Below are positions 52,301-61,035 of a stretch of 64,000 nucleotides of DNA, one piece after another (the stretch's first letter is position 1; the number at the start of each line of letters is the position of its first letter). The notes under the pieces were generated by a model. That model saw only the letters and a list, made by a program, of their open reading frames with translations. It was not told the DNA's origin and made no database searches. Origin of the DNA: an uncultured Clostridia bacterium (GTDB taxonomy: Bacteria > Bacillota > Clostridia > Oscillospirales > Acutalibacteraceae); the NCBI GenBank assembly GCA_946187325.1, contig CAMHQC010000006.1, positions 29,247-93,246 on the forward strand, read 5' to 3'. Position numbers and translations under genes: made by a program.

Positions 52301-53347
52301 ATGATTTCTATTAAAGGTCCCGGACTTAAAATATTCGCGGCAATAATTGCGGTAATAGCACTCGGCTTTGGTGTTTATTCCACATTTTTCAAATCGTCGG
52401 GCTTTGAAACGGCAACAGCTGAAATTGTATCCATCAAGGAGGACCCCGATTATATTCCCGACGCGGATAATCCCGATGACGTACAATATATCACGACCGC
52501 TAAGTATACTGTCAACGGAAAAGAATATACGGTTAAGCTTGACTCCTATGCCCCTGACTATAAGGTAGGCGGAAAGGTCGAGATTAAATACGATCCGAAC
52601 GATCCGTCTAAAGTGACCTCCGGATTTGGTATAGGTATATACGCTATGATTATCGGCGGCGTAATACTGCTCGTTATTGTTTTCCTGACCGTTAAGAAAA
52701 AAACCTCTGTTAAAAAGCTCAAGGAGCTTAACGGAGAGCTTACCTTTGCGCCGTCCGAAAAAGGAGAGGAGAGAAAACTTTACTTTCTTACAGATATAGG
52801 TACACCGAAGTACGGACATCGTATCGAGGATAAAAACCGTCAAGTTCTGTATGAAGCAAAGATGACAAAATTCTCTCCGCTTAGCGCTTTTGAGTTTGAC
52901 TTCATAGACTATGAGCACAATAAAACCGTTCATCACCTTGTAGGTCATCAGGAGGAAATGGATTGGAATTCACTTCTTGTAGATAATAACTACACCTTTA
53001 CCTTTGACGGCAAGGATATATGGAAGCAGCTCAGAGCCCTCGGGATTAAGATTGATTCCCGCCTCGGCGGAGGAGAGAGCAAGGGCTCGTTAGTTTCATA
53101 CTCAATAAGCAGAAACGGCGATGAGCTCGCGTTTGTTGAGATGACAAGCCGCTATCCGCACGAGGAGGATTCCGAGAAGCATAAGGTCGCGGGTAAGGTG
53201 CCGGCTAACGGCTTCTATCGGGTGCGTACAAGGGAGAAAAATCTCGATTTACTGTTCGTGGTTCTTGTCGCTATCGCGCGAAGCGGAGCTACAGACGAGC
53301 GTGGAGGCAGCCGCAGAATGTTGTTTAACACAATAAAAGGTGAATAA
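52301..53347 (+). CDS. DUF3592-like membrane protein
   Basis: 348 residues from ATG 52301 (AAAGGTGG eight bases upstream; GTG 52289 overlaps it). Membrane helices at about 9-25 and 118-138 enclose a DUF3592-type segment (ATAEIVSIKEDPD, YTVNGKEYTVK, VEIKYDPNDPSKV). The cytoplasmic half (about 145-348) is soluble and unassigned. Last gene of the surface operon. Confidence 0.8.
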   Translation: MISIKGPGLKIFAAIIAVIALGFGVYSTFFKSSGFETATAEIVSIKEDPDYIPDADNPDDVQYITTAKYTVNGKEYTVKLDSYAPDYKVGGKVEIKYDPNDPSKVTSGFGIGIYAMIIGGVILLVIVFLTVKKKTSVKKLKELNGELTFAPSEKGEERKLYFLTDIGTPKYGHRIEDKNRQVLYEAKMTKFSPLSAFEFDFIDYEHNKTVHHLVGHQEEMDWNSLLVDNNYTFTFDGKDIWKQLRALGIKIDSRLGGGESKGSLVSYSISRNGDELAFVEMTSRYPHEEDSEKHKVAGKVPANGFYRVRTREKNLDLLFVVLVAIARSGATDERGGSRRMLFNTIKGE

Positions 53348-53362
53348 TTATATTTATCAAAG

Positions 53363-53388
53363 AAGCCGGCTCAAAGTTGAGCCGGCTT
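53363..53388 (+). terminator. Terminator of the surface operon
   Basis: AAGCCGGCTCA and TGAGCCGGCTT arms, then TAAGC. A second weaker GGCTCA/TGAGCC hairpin is at about 53531-53553. Nothing else is seen in 53389-53563. Confidence 0.75.
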
Positions 53389-53563
53389 TAAGCTGTAAGT
53401 GAGAAGCTGTTTTTGTGAATAAAAAAGTAAACCAATAATTATGAATATGAGTTTGAAAAGTTGTATTTTAACTTTTGGTATATATCTCTTATCACTTACT
53501 ACTGATATATTATTCAATTAAGTTTAGGGCGGCTCAGTGGATTTTTGAGCCGGTCTGTTCGGG

Positions 53564-53788
53564 TTATTTCTTTTTCATTTGATTTTTGAAGCACTTTTTA
53601 TCAAATTCGGGGTTGAACGCGTAGAAGTTCTTTTCGTCGAGCTTATCTGTAAGGATTCTGAGATTCTCTCCGAAACGCTGGTAGTGTACAACCTCGCGCG
53701 CTCTTAAAAACCGTATCGCGTCCTTTACGTCGGGATCGTCACAGAAACGCAGTATATTATCATAAGTCGTCCTCGCCTTTTGTTCCCA
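53564..53788 (-). pseudogene. 3' fragment of a CotJC-like manganese-catalase gene
   Basis: About 75 codons ending in TAA at 53564. EQKARTTYDNILRFCDDPDV, IRFLREREVVHYQRFGE (here FLRAREVVHYQRFGENLR) and FYAFNPEFDKK match the C-terminal third of the CotJC/Mn-catalase family of spore-coat proteins. Similarity ends just before the EQK codons, and the recombinase gene's stop lies 45 bases beyond. The 5' part of the gene is not in the window. It was interrupted by the element carrying the recombinase. Confidence 0.78.
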
Positions 53789-53830
53789 TAAGGCTATGGA
53801 AACACCACGTCAGAGTACACGCTCGATATT

Positions 53831-55405
53831 TTATAAATTCCAATGAATATTGATTATGCGGTGTTTTTTATTACCGCCGACTTCTATGTAATCAATTAGT
53901 GTATTGACAGTTACGCTGTCTAATTCCTTTATATCTTTAAAGCGTTTGATAATCTCAATCTGATTGTTTGTGTTGTCTATTTGTGAGGTTAAATAGTCAA
54001 TCTCTTTTTGATAATCGGCTATATCATTTTCTAACGCCTGCTTATGATTTTTGCAGTCCATAGACAACATCAAAAAATCATCTTTAGATATTACTTCATC
54101 TATTTTATCAATATAAAGATTTTTGAAACGTCTGTCTAATTTTTCGATAGATAATTGAGCAGTTCTGATTTTTGATTTTAGTGTTTCAATCTTATCATCA
54201 TATCCGTTTGAGATATTCAGGTTTTCCGATATGTATTCTTCATCAACAAACTGATTGTAAAGCTGTTGAATTTGTTTGAGGACTTCTCTGCGTAGTACGT
54301 TTTCAGAAACAAATGTACCCGAACATCTGTCGCTTGCGAAGTAATGAGTACTGCAACGGTAATAGCGTTCGTGATGTGTATAGTAGATACGCATTGAACT
54401 ACCGCAGTTTAAGCACTTTACCTTACCCGCAAAAACATTTGGCTCTCCCGTATTACAGGATTTAGGCTTTTTATCTCTTATTCGCTGTACCTTATCCCAA
54501 GTGTCTTTGTCTATAATCGGATTGTGAGTACCCTTGACAATATCCCATTCATCTTTAGGTTTCTTACGTTTCTTGTTCGATTTATAGGATATATTTTCGG
54601 ACATTCCCTGAACGGTACAGCCGAGATAAACCATATTTGATAACATTCTACTGATAGAATAAGTGTGCCAAATATCCGAACAATCTCTGTGTGCGTTTTG
54701 AAAAGGCTGACCGTGAGCTTTTTTGTAGCTTGCGGGATTTGGAATACCTTTCTCATTGAGCTTTCGGGCAATAGGGGTAATGCCGTAGCCTTTTAAGTAT
54801 AAGTCAAAGACATAACGGACAACCTCGGCAGCTTCTTCATCAACAAGCAAATGATTTTTGTTATCGGGGTCTTTTATATAGCCGTATGGAGCAAAAGCCC
54901 CGACCCATAAGCCTTGTTTACGTTTGGAAGCTAAAGTAGCCTTGACATTCTCGGACAAATCCTCTAAATACCATTGGTCAACAAGAGATGTGATTTGCCT
55001 TTGCTTACGGTTGTATTTATTTGTGGAATCCGCATTATCGACAACGCCGACAAAGCGAATACCCCAAATAGGGAATAGACCGTTGACATATTTCTCGACA
55101 AGCTCCATATCTCTGGCAAATCGTGATTGTGTCTTGCAAAGCACCATATTAAATTTTTTGCTTTCTGCGTCTTTAATCATTCTATTAAAGGCAGGACGTT
55201 CTCTGTCAGAACCGCTGTAATCTTCATCGTTATAGATATTATAGATTTCTATGTCGTTATCCTTACAGTAATTTATCAGCATATTTTGCTGATTTATAAT
55301 GCTTTCCGAATCATCTTCCTTTCGTGTTTTATCTCTGTCCTCCCTCGAAAGGCGAACATATAAAGCCGCTTTCAAAGGAGAAAGGTTGTTATTCTGTTGT
55401 AACAT
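53831..55405 (-). CDS. Large serine recombinase
   Basis: 524 residues from ATG 55405 (GGAAAGGG nine bases upstream; 18 more codons are open). N-terminal resolvase domain with YVRLSREDRD and the catalytic-serine region SESIINQQ, then the recombinase domain (YGYIKDPDNKNHL), a zinc ribbon (CLNCGSSMRI ... CSTHYFASDRC), and a C-terminal coiled coil. These enzymes integrate and excise elements between short att sites. The gene ends 45 bases from the broken cotJC fragment, marking the left end of the element. Confidence 0.95.
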   Translation of the reverse strand: MLQQNNNLSPLKAALYVRLSREDRDKTRKEDDSESIINQQNMLINYCKDNDIEIYNIYNDEDYSGSDRERPAFNRMIKDAESKKFNMVLCKTQSRFARDMELVEKYVNGLFPIWGIRFVGVVDNADSTNKYNRKQRQITSLVDQWYLEDLSENVKATLASKRKQGLWVGAFAPYGYIKDPDNKNHLLVDEEAAEVVRYVFDLYLKGYGITPIARKLNEKGIPNPASYKKAHGQPFQNAHRDCSDIWHTYSISRMLSNMVYLGCTVQGMSENISYKSNKKRKKPKDEWDIVKGTHNPIIDKDTWDKVQRIRDKKPKSCNTGEPNVFAGKVKCLNCGSSMRIYYTHHERYYRCSTHYFASDRCSGTFVSENVLRREVLKQIQQLYNQFVDEEYISENLNISNGYDDKIETLKSKIRTAQLSIEKLDRRFKNLYIDKIDEVISKDDFLMLSMDCKNHKQALENDIADYQKEIDYLTSQIDNTNNQIEIIKRFKDIKELDSVTVNTLIDYIEVGGNKKHRIINIHWNL

Positions 55406-55434
55406 ATAAACCGTACCCTTTCCTAAGAAAGCGT

Positions 55435-55482
55435 GTAATCCATATGTTATATAAACCACTGTTATTATAACATATGGATTAC
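55435..55482. promoter_or_regulatory. 17-bp inverted repeat upstream of the recombinase
   Basis: GTAATCCATATGTTATA (55435-55451) and its perfect complement at 55466-55482 with a 14-base spacer, 30 bases before the recombinase start. It may be an operator or a stem that hinders read-through from the upstream genes. Confidence 0.6.
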
Positions 55483-55496
55483 GTTACTTCAATGAT

Positions 55497-55598
55497 TTAC
55501 TTGCTTTTCAGTCGAATTATTTGTATTAAAGCCTCATTCACTTTTTGTTTAATTTTCTCTTGCTCCTTTGATTGAAATTCGCTTTTTACCTCTACCAT
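55497..55598 (-). CDS. 33-residue basic/helical small protein
   Basis: MVEVKSEFQSKEQEKIKQKV and a short tail to TAA, preceded by AAGGTGAT. Likely a single amphipathic helix. It lies between the ATPase and recombinase genes on the same strand. Small proteins in this place sometimes act as recombination directionality factors, but the sequence does not show that. Confidence 0.5.
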   Translation of the reverse strand: MVEVKSEFQSKEQEKIKQKVNEALIQIIRLKSK

Positions 55599-55625
55599 TC
55601 TAATCACCTTATTATAAGAATTATA

Positions 55626-56936
55626 TTAAAACATATAGTCCTCGTTTAAATAATATGCCTTGAATAAAACGCCTGTGTTTGTGAGGAAAACGCCTTGCTT
55701 ATCTTTCGGGATTTTTTCAGCAGCTTCGGGTGTATCAAGAATAATTTGCGACAAAACTTTATCAGCGCGTCCGCAAATTCGAATATCAAAATTATTTTTG
55801 ATTTGTCCTTTTAGGATTTCGCTGTCAGGTCTTTGCGTGGCAAAAATCAGATGAATACCAAAGGCACGCCCTTGCCGAGCCAACAAGGATATTTTGCTTT
55901 CGATTTGAGCAACGACAGCCTTGTTATCCTTATCAAAGCCCGTTTTATCAAGCAACTCAGCAATTTCATCACAGCCAAAAACTATTCGCTGTAAATTACA
56001 GTTGAATTTTTTATTATACTGTATAATATCTTTGCATTTATACTTGTCAAATAAGGCTATTCGTGTGTCTAATTCATTTTCGAGGTAAGTAAGTCGTTTT
56101 AATAACTTTTTGCGGGCTTCTTCAATACCTATTCTTGCATTTGTAAACACTTCCGCCTTTTCTCTCCATTGACCGTTGAAATCAACACCGCCTTTGAAGT
56201 CGGCTATATAAACATCAAAGCCCTTTTGTATGCATTGTGCTAACATAAGCTTGAACAAGACAGATTTTCCACTACCTGTACTTCCGCCTATTAAAATATG
56301 AGGTGAAATATCCAAATCAACAGAAACCGTGTCAAGCAAACTTTCTCCCAGTATAAGTTCGCTTGTTTTTTTAGATAATAACGAATTATCCCATTCAATT
56401 TTATCCGGCAATTTGTTTTTAGCAGGAACAGTTTTTAGCTGAATATGCTGTAAATCGTTACCGACAGTTATATCAACAATTTGTATATTCATCGCATTTT
56501 CTATAATTGATTTTTTCTCGTATTCTTTAAGCGGTATTGTTGGAGAGTAAAACTCGAACACTTCTGCTTTTCCGTCCTTGAAGCGAGAAACCAATAAAGG
56601 AGTTTTACCCGCTTTATCTGTAAATCCTACACTTGCTAAACATTTTTGCACCCTTGTAGCTGACAACGGTGTACCAATCAGAGAAACAATAAGTAGTTCT
56701 CCGATTATTATAAACGCTATCATCAAACCGCTAATGATCCACAACAGGAATGTTTCTAACCACTCTATTGTTATACTGTGTATGTTTTGGTCTATTGCGA
56801 ACCAAGAACAGCAAACTGCAATCAGGAATATAAGCGGAAAGAGAATTCTATATTTTTTATTCCAAATTTTTTTACAACCTTTGATTAGATACAAAATTTT
56901 TATCTTGCTTTTTAATTTATGTATCATTTTTTTCAA
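55626..56936 (-). CDS. FtsK/SpoIIIE-type DNA translocase of a mobile element
   Basis: 436 residues. Two membrane helices at about 35-90, then an FtsK-type motor: Walker A GGSTGSGKS (about residue 215), Walker B region RIVFGCDEIAELL, and FATQRPDSEILKGQIKNNFD. It resembles Tn916 Orf21-type and AICE TraB-type translocases that move element DNA between cells. The start overlaps the replication gene by 20 bases. Confidence 0.9.
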   Translation of the reverse strand: MKKMIHKLKSKIKILYLIKGCKKIWNKKYRILFPLIFLIAVCCSWFAIDQNIHSITIEWLETFLLWIISGLMIAFIIIGELLIVSLIGTPLSATRVQKCLASVGFTDKAGKTPLLVSRFKDGKAEVFEFYSPTIPLKEYEKKSIIENAMNIQIVDITVGNDLQHIQLKTVPAKNKLPDKIEWDNSLLSKKTSELILGESLLDTVSVDLDISPHILIGGSTGSGKSVLFKLMLAQCIQKGFDVYIADFKGGVDFNGQWREKAEVFTNARIGIEEARKKLLKRLTYLENELDTRIALFDKYKCKDIIQYNKKFNCNLQRIVFGCDEIAELLDKTGFDKDNKAVVAQIESKISLLARQGRAFGIHLIFATQRPDSEILKGQIKNNFDIRICGRADKVLSQIILDTPEAAEKIPKDKQGVFLTNTGVLFKAYYLNEDYMF

Positions 56937-57870
56937 CTCCTTGTTTATTGATGTATTTTTTATAAGTTTCTTTGATATACCTGTTTTTAAAATTTCTGTC
57001 TGTGTCTGTAACCTCTACTGCATATTCCGCAACTTTTTTATAGCCGTTATCAGATAAAGAATCAACAGCTTCTTCATAAGTTGTGTCGGTTAGAACTGGT
57101 TTTTTAATTCCTCTAGAATAACGATATATTCTCATTCCGGCAGGAAGCAGTTTTAGTCTAGCTCCCTTGATTACTCTTTTGCTTTGACCTTCTGTCTCGA
57201 TTTCTTTGATTTCACCTCCGACCATATCCGACGTAATATCAGTGTCGTTATCAATCGGCAAATCTGTTAAGTAGGCGGTCAAATATTTTCCAATATTATC
57301 TACATTTTTATCTATTGATTTAATTGATACAAAGCCTAAGCCCCAGATTTCTGCAAGCGTAGCATTATCAATGAATGGCGCTTTTGAATCAAAAATCAGG
57401 ATACAATGAAGATGCAGTGAACCGCGCTTCTGAGCTTCGACTGAGATTATATATTCATAATGAAAGCCTTGTCTTTTCATAAAGCGTTTAAAGCGTTGAT
57501 TGAATCTTCTGAAATCTTGATATAGCTGATCTGGATTCGTTACGTTTTCTTTGTATGTTAATGTCACAAAACGGCAACAATGAACATTTTCGGGACATAT
57601 ATTAGAATTGATTAAGCCCCCTAACGCATGAAAACTTTTTTGCAAATTGCGAATGTTTTCCGTTCTATCAGCTGCATGGTGTTCAACTTTTTTAAATTCT
57701 CCGGTTGATAAAACGACAAAGCTTTCTTTTGACAGTGGCTTAATAGTTGCACCTGAATTCTGCCTCTCAGATATTGATATTTCCTGAATATTTCCCATCG
57801 CCTTTAGAGTTACTAATTGTTTTGGATCAATACTTTCAGGAACTTTTATTTTTCGTTTTACAATACTCAT
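56917..57870 (-). CDS. HUH-type rolling-circle replication initiator
   Basis: 317 residues. Metal-binding HUH motif in GSLHLHCILIF (about residue 152), an upstream RFVTLTYKENV motif, and the candidate catalytic Tyr in IGKYLTAYLTD (about 190). These are the motifs of rolling-circle Rep proteins of phages, plasmids and small integrative elements. It would nick the element's origin. Co-transcribed with the FtsK-type gene. Confidence 0.85.
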   Translation of the reverse strand: MSIVKRKIKVPESIDPKQLVTLKAMGNIQEISISERQNSGATIKPLSKESFVVLSTGEFKKVEHHAADRTENIRNLQKSFHALGGLINSNICPENVHCCRFVTLTYKENVTNPDQLYQDFRRFNQRFKRFMKRQGFHYEYIISVEAQKRGSLHLHCILIFDSKAPFIDNATLAEIWGLGFVSIKSIDKNVDNIGKYLTAYLTDLPIDNDTDITSDMVGGEIKEIETEGQSKRVIKGARLKLLPAGMRIYRYSRGIKKPVLTDTTYEEAVDSLSDNGYKKVAEYAVEVTDTDRNFKNRYIKETYKKYINKQGVEKNDT

Positions 57871-57945
57871 GATATAATCACCTGTAAATCAAGTTTAGTG
57901 TGGCTCGGTTGCGCCCCTTGGCGGGGCGCACCTTGCCACAAATGT

Positions 57946-58293
57946 TTACTTGCCGATTATTTGGATGTTTTCGGCAGTAATGGATAATTGGTTTCTGTAT
58001 TCGCCGTAAACAACTGCTTCAGGATTTACAAGGCTGACCTTCGTGTTCATAGGCACATTTGTCAGTTTTGCAGGAATCTTAACAGTTAATTTCTCGTAGC
58101 AATTGCTTATAATCTCGCCGTCTGAGTTTCCGTAGTCGGTTTCGTCAGAGATGATTACTACCTCAACTTTTGTCCCTAAGACCTTTTGAGATTCGTAATC
58201 TTTCCATTCCTGAACCCCGACCGTCAGTAACTCCTTGTCGGCAAGAAAAGCTACGATGTCGAAATACAAAAACATTGCTAATTTCTTTAGCAT
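57946..58293 (-). CDS. Small YdcP/DUF961-like element protein
   Basis: 115 residues from ATG 58293 (AAGGAAAAAAAG upstream). LGTKVEVVIISDE, KLTVKIPAKL and VSLVNPEAVVYGEYRNQLSI resemble the YdcP/DUF961 proteins of Tn916/ICEBs1-type elements, small helicase-loader-type or single-strand-DNA-associated factors. The assignment is moderate. Confidence 0.6.
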   Translation of the reverse strand: MLKKLAMFLYFDIVAFLADKELLTVGVQEWKDYESQKVLGTKVEVVIISDETDYGNSDGEIISNCYEKLTVKIPAKLTNVPMNTKVSLVNPEAVVYGEYRNQLSITAENIQIIGK

Positions 58294-58404
58294 AATCTTT
58301 TTTTCCTTTCTTCTAAACTCGGTCACGCGTGTATCCTGTGTCTATATACTACCAGACAGCAAGTGGTTAGTCTATGGATTAAAAATATTTTATTTTATGT
58401 TTAA

Positions 58405-58480
58405 AATACCCACCAAGCGAAATTGGTTGAGTGGGTATTGACAAAACGAAATTTCTATATTACACTTTAAATATACCCAC
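58405..58480 (+). promoter_or_regulatory. Promoter with repeated ATACCCAC operator
   Basis: AATACCCAC (58405-58413) and its inverse GTGGGTATT (58431-58439) flank the -35 box TTGACA (58438-58443). A 17-base spacer leads to TACACT (58461-58466), and a third copy ATACCCAC (58473-58480) lies just past the -10. Repressor binding here would block the plus-strand promoter and probably also control the divergent replication genes. Confidence 0.7.
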
Positions 58481-58505
58481 TATTATATTAAGGAGGCTGT
58501 AAATA

Positions 58506-59396
58506 ATGAATATGGATAATATAACAAAGTTTTTTTATGAAAGAGCTGCAGAAAGAATCAGGAAAAAAGTTAACCAATCAGGATTACCACTTGCTGAAAT
58601 ACATAAAACAGATAGTAAGCAAATTAGCCGTATAATAAATAATAAACGAACACCAAATAATCGCTTTTTAATTTGCGATTCAGCTATAAGCAGTACTACA
58701 TATATAAACGAGAAATATAAAAGTGAATTTACAGGTTTATTACATACTTTAGATTTCAAGAATAAAAAGGAGATTTTTTGGGGTACAGATGAAGAAATCA
58801 AGTCATATATCTATGATTTATTTCTTAAACTTTGGAAAGAGATTTATTCTGATACTTCCATTGACTTGGATAAAGAGTTGATCCTTTGTGATTATATCCC
58901 TTATGCAAAATATAGTACTTATTGGAATATTCTTTTTAATACCGACAGAAATGACACTCGGTTCTATTTTGATGACTACGAGAAGAAAATCCTGAATTTT
59001 CCCGCTCAAGCATTTGGCATTTATGAAGATGAAGTTATTGAAAATATAGATGACGCTAGACAAAATGCAATTCTATTTTTATACAATCGGTGCAAAGATG
59101 ATTTTTGGGATATTTTTAATAGTTTCGCAGAGGAAACATTATCATTTCATATTATCGATAGAGTTATAAAAAAATCATTTATTGAAAAACGATTTATTCC
59201 ATTATTGATTGGCTATATACCTGATGAAAAATCTTTAGGATTAAGAGTTCGAAACTTGATACAAGAAGATTTATCATATTGTGCAGCACTTTATTATAAA
59301 AAGAATATAAATAATACTAACTATCACAAAGAATTAATAAATGCGTCATCCGCTTATATAGTAAGATTAGAAAAAATACAATCTAAAATGATATAG
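58506..59396 (+). CDS. Putative HTH regulator of the element
   Basis: 296 residues, AAGGAGG upstream. The N-terminal 60 residues (ERIRKKVNQSGLPLAEIHKT, DSKQISRIINNKRTP) look like a helix-turn-helix of Cro/cI type. The remainder is helical and Asp/Tyr/Phe-rich with no recognised domain. Its position, facing the replication genes across an operator region, fits a repressor-type switch. AT-rich compared with the chromosomal genes. Confidence 0.6.
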   Translation: MNMDNITKFFYERAAERIRKKVNQSGLPLAEIHKTDSKQISRIINNKRTPNNRFLICDSAISSTTYINEKYKSEFTGLLHTLDFKNKKEIFWGTDEEIKSYIYDLFLKLWKEIYSDTSIDLDKELILCDYIPYAKYSTYWNILFNTDRNDTRFYFDDYEKKILNFPAQAFGIYEDEVIENIDDARQNAILFLYNRCKDDFWDIFNSFAEETLSFHIIDRVIKKSFIEKRFIPLLIGYIPDEKSLGLRVRNLIQEDLSYCAALYYKKNINNTNYHKELINASSAYIVRLEKIQSKMI

Positions 59397-59447
59397 TTAC
59401 AGGACATTTATTAATTGCACTACGATTCGATAGCTTTTAGACTTCAG

Positions 59448-59484
59448 AAAAACTCCACTCAGATAATTTCGAGCGGAGTTTTTT
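59448..59484 (+). terminator. Terminator of the element regulator gene
   Basis: AACTCCACTC and GAGCGGAGTT arms (9 of 10 pairs), then TTTT. The following 59485-59820 is very AT-rich without a gene. Confidence 0.8.
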
Positions 59485-59831
59485 ATAATTCAGCATTTTT
59501 TGTAATATATACTAAAATTAACATAGAGTATTTTTGTTTATCATAACTTTTTTGTTCTTCAGTTTTATAATATGTATTTTTGCTATGGATGATAAACAAT
59601 GTAAAAACACGTGACGATAATATAATATACATAAATTGAATTTTTAAAAAATGAAGTAAGAAGCTGAAGAAGTTTTGATTAGAAACAAAATAATTAGTTT
59701 ACAAAATTGTATGATTAATTTGGTGTTTGTTGCACAAGGATTATAATACTTTTTCTACATTTATGATAATTTATATTTTTTAATAAAAGTGTTATAATAT
59801 ATATAAATAAATCAATAAAGGAGGTGTTTGT

Positions 59832-60014
59832 ATGAGTGGATATATTGTTACCAATTCAATTGATATGATAAATGAGTATTGTAATGATCCTTCGCACTAC
59901 AAGTCTTGGCAACTACGAACTGCAATTAACGATGCACGTACTCATTATGAGCACGGAAATGCAACTGAAACGTGGTATAATTCTGTAGTTAGAACCTTGA
60001 GCCCTTATACATAA
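59832..60014 (+). CDS. 60-residue hypothetical protein
   Basis: MSGYIVTNSIDMINEYCNDP and following; soluble, with AAGGAGG nine bases upstream. HYKSWQLRTAINDARTHYEH suggests a helix. Family not recognised. Likely element cargo or regulation. Confidence 0.6.
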   Translation: MSGYIVTNSIDMINEYCNDPSHYKSWQLRTAINDARTHYEHGNATETWYNSVVRTLSPYT

Positions 60015-60199
60015 AACAAAAGTGTATAAAGTTAGTTTTCAGAAAACCAAAAAAATCATATCAATATGCGCTGCGGCTCGTCCGTAGCGTTATTTTTATG
60101 TCCTCATTTAACGGTTACACGCTGATTAGTTGTGTGTTCCTGTTCTGTTTGTCCTAAATCTCCATTGAGGCTTTAGCTTCACATATTACTCCGATAGCT

Positions 60200-60255
60200 C
60201 GGAATATCAAGAATTGCCCTACGGCGTATCGCTGTGCTTGCTTCTTGACATTCCG
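60200..60255. other. Large inverted repeat, possible origin (dso/oriT)
   Basis: CGGAATATCAAGAA (60200-60213) pairs with TTCTTGACATTCCG (60242-60255), 13 of 14 bases, around a 28-base loop. It lies in about 400 bases of noncoding DNA (60015-60421) on an element that encodes a HUH initiator, so it is a candidate nicking site. This role is inferred. Confidence 0.4.
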
Positions 60256-60421
60256 GGCTTATCTGCGTTTTTAGTGAGCATAAAGCCCATACAATGAAGA
60301 TTTATACGAATAAACAGAACAGAAAGGAGCTGATTACAGCGTGACAACCTAATATCGGACTATTTAAAAGCCCGCCAAATCAGAATTACCGAATAAAACA
60401 TTTTGAAAAGGAGTACAGACA

Positions 60422-60919
60422 ATGAAATACTTTACTAATTGCATAACAGCCGAAGAACTCAAAAAGGAATATCGTAAACTTGCTATGAAGCTGCACCCTG
60501 ATATAGTCGGCGGTGACGGAGAAGATTTTAAGCGTATGCAAGCGGAATTTGAAAAGCTGTGGGAACGCCTAAAAAACGTACATCAGAACGCTAAAGGCGA
60601 AACCTACACCAAAGCAACAGAAACCGCCGAAACGCCGCAGGAGTTTATACATATCATAAACGTGTTAATTACCTTGTACGGCGTTGAGGTCGAGATTTGC
60701 GGTTCTTGGATTTGGGTATCAGGCAACACAAAAGCCCACCGAGAAGTTTTAAAACAGTTAAAATTCAAGTGGGCTAACAAAAAACAGGCTTGGTATTATC
60801 ACAGCGAGCCATACCGCAAGCGTAGCAAAAGAGAATTGACATTTGATGAAATCCGAGAAATGTTCGGTAGTCAGCGATACGAACAGAAAGAGAACAAACA
60901 GCCTGTTTTGCAAGGTTAA
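60422..60919 (+). CDS. Small J-domain (DnaJ-like) protein
   Basis: 165 residues. The N-terminal 60 residues form a J domain (ELKKEYRKLAMKLHPDIVGG) with the HPD motif needed to stimulate DnaK. The C-terminal 80 residues (GVEVEICGSWIWVSGNTKAH, LKFKWANKKQAWYYHSEPY) are a conserved tail seen in such proteins on phages and integrative elements. AAAAGGAG precedes the ATG. Confidence 0.85.
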   Translation: MKYFTNCITAEELKKEYRKLAMKLHPDIVGGDGEDFKRMQAEFEKLWERLKNVHQNAKGETYTKATETAETPQEFIHIINVLITLYGVEVEICGSWIWVSGNTKAHREVLKQLKFKWANKKQAWYYHSEPYRKRSKRELTFDEIREMFGSQRYEQKENKQPVLQG

Positions 60920-60923
60920 TATG

Positions 60924-60944
60924 TGGGGGGAGCGTAATGCTCCC
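60924..60944 (+). terminator. Short hairpin after J-domain gene
   Basis: GGGAGC-GTAAT-GCTCCC, then TCAATTTG, five bases after the stop. Confidence 0.65.
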
Positions 60945-60995
60945 TCAATTTGTATTCCCGCCGTCCCGCCCTTTTTTCAATTTTTTATATAGTAA

Positions 60996-61027
60996 AAGCC
61001 GACAGCACGTTTAAATGCTATCGGCTT
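60996..61027 (-). terminator. Terminator of LRR gene
   Basis: AAGCCGATAGCA/TGCTGTCGGCTT arms followed by TTTAC on the minus strand. Confidence 0.85.
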
Positions 61028-61035
61028 GGATTGTA

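Noticed and set aside
44617..53347. RiPP or bacteriocin cluster suggested by the papain-like protease
   Set aside because: No precursor peptide, radical SAM, LanM or C39 transporter gene accompanies it; the protease is itself secreted with a surface domain.
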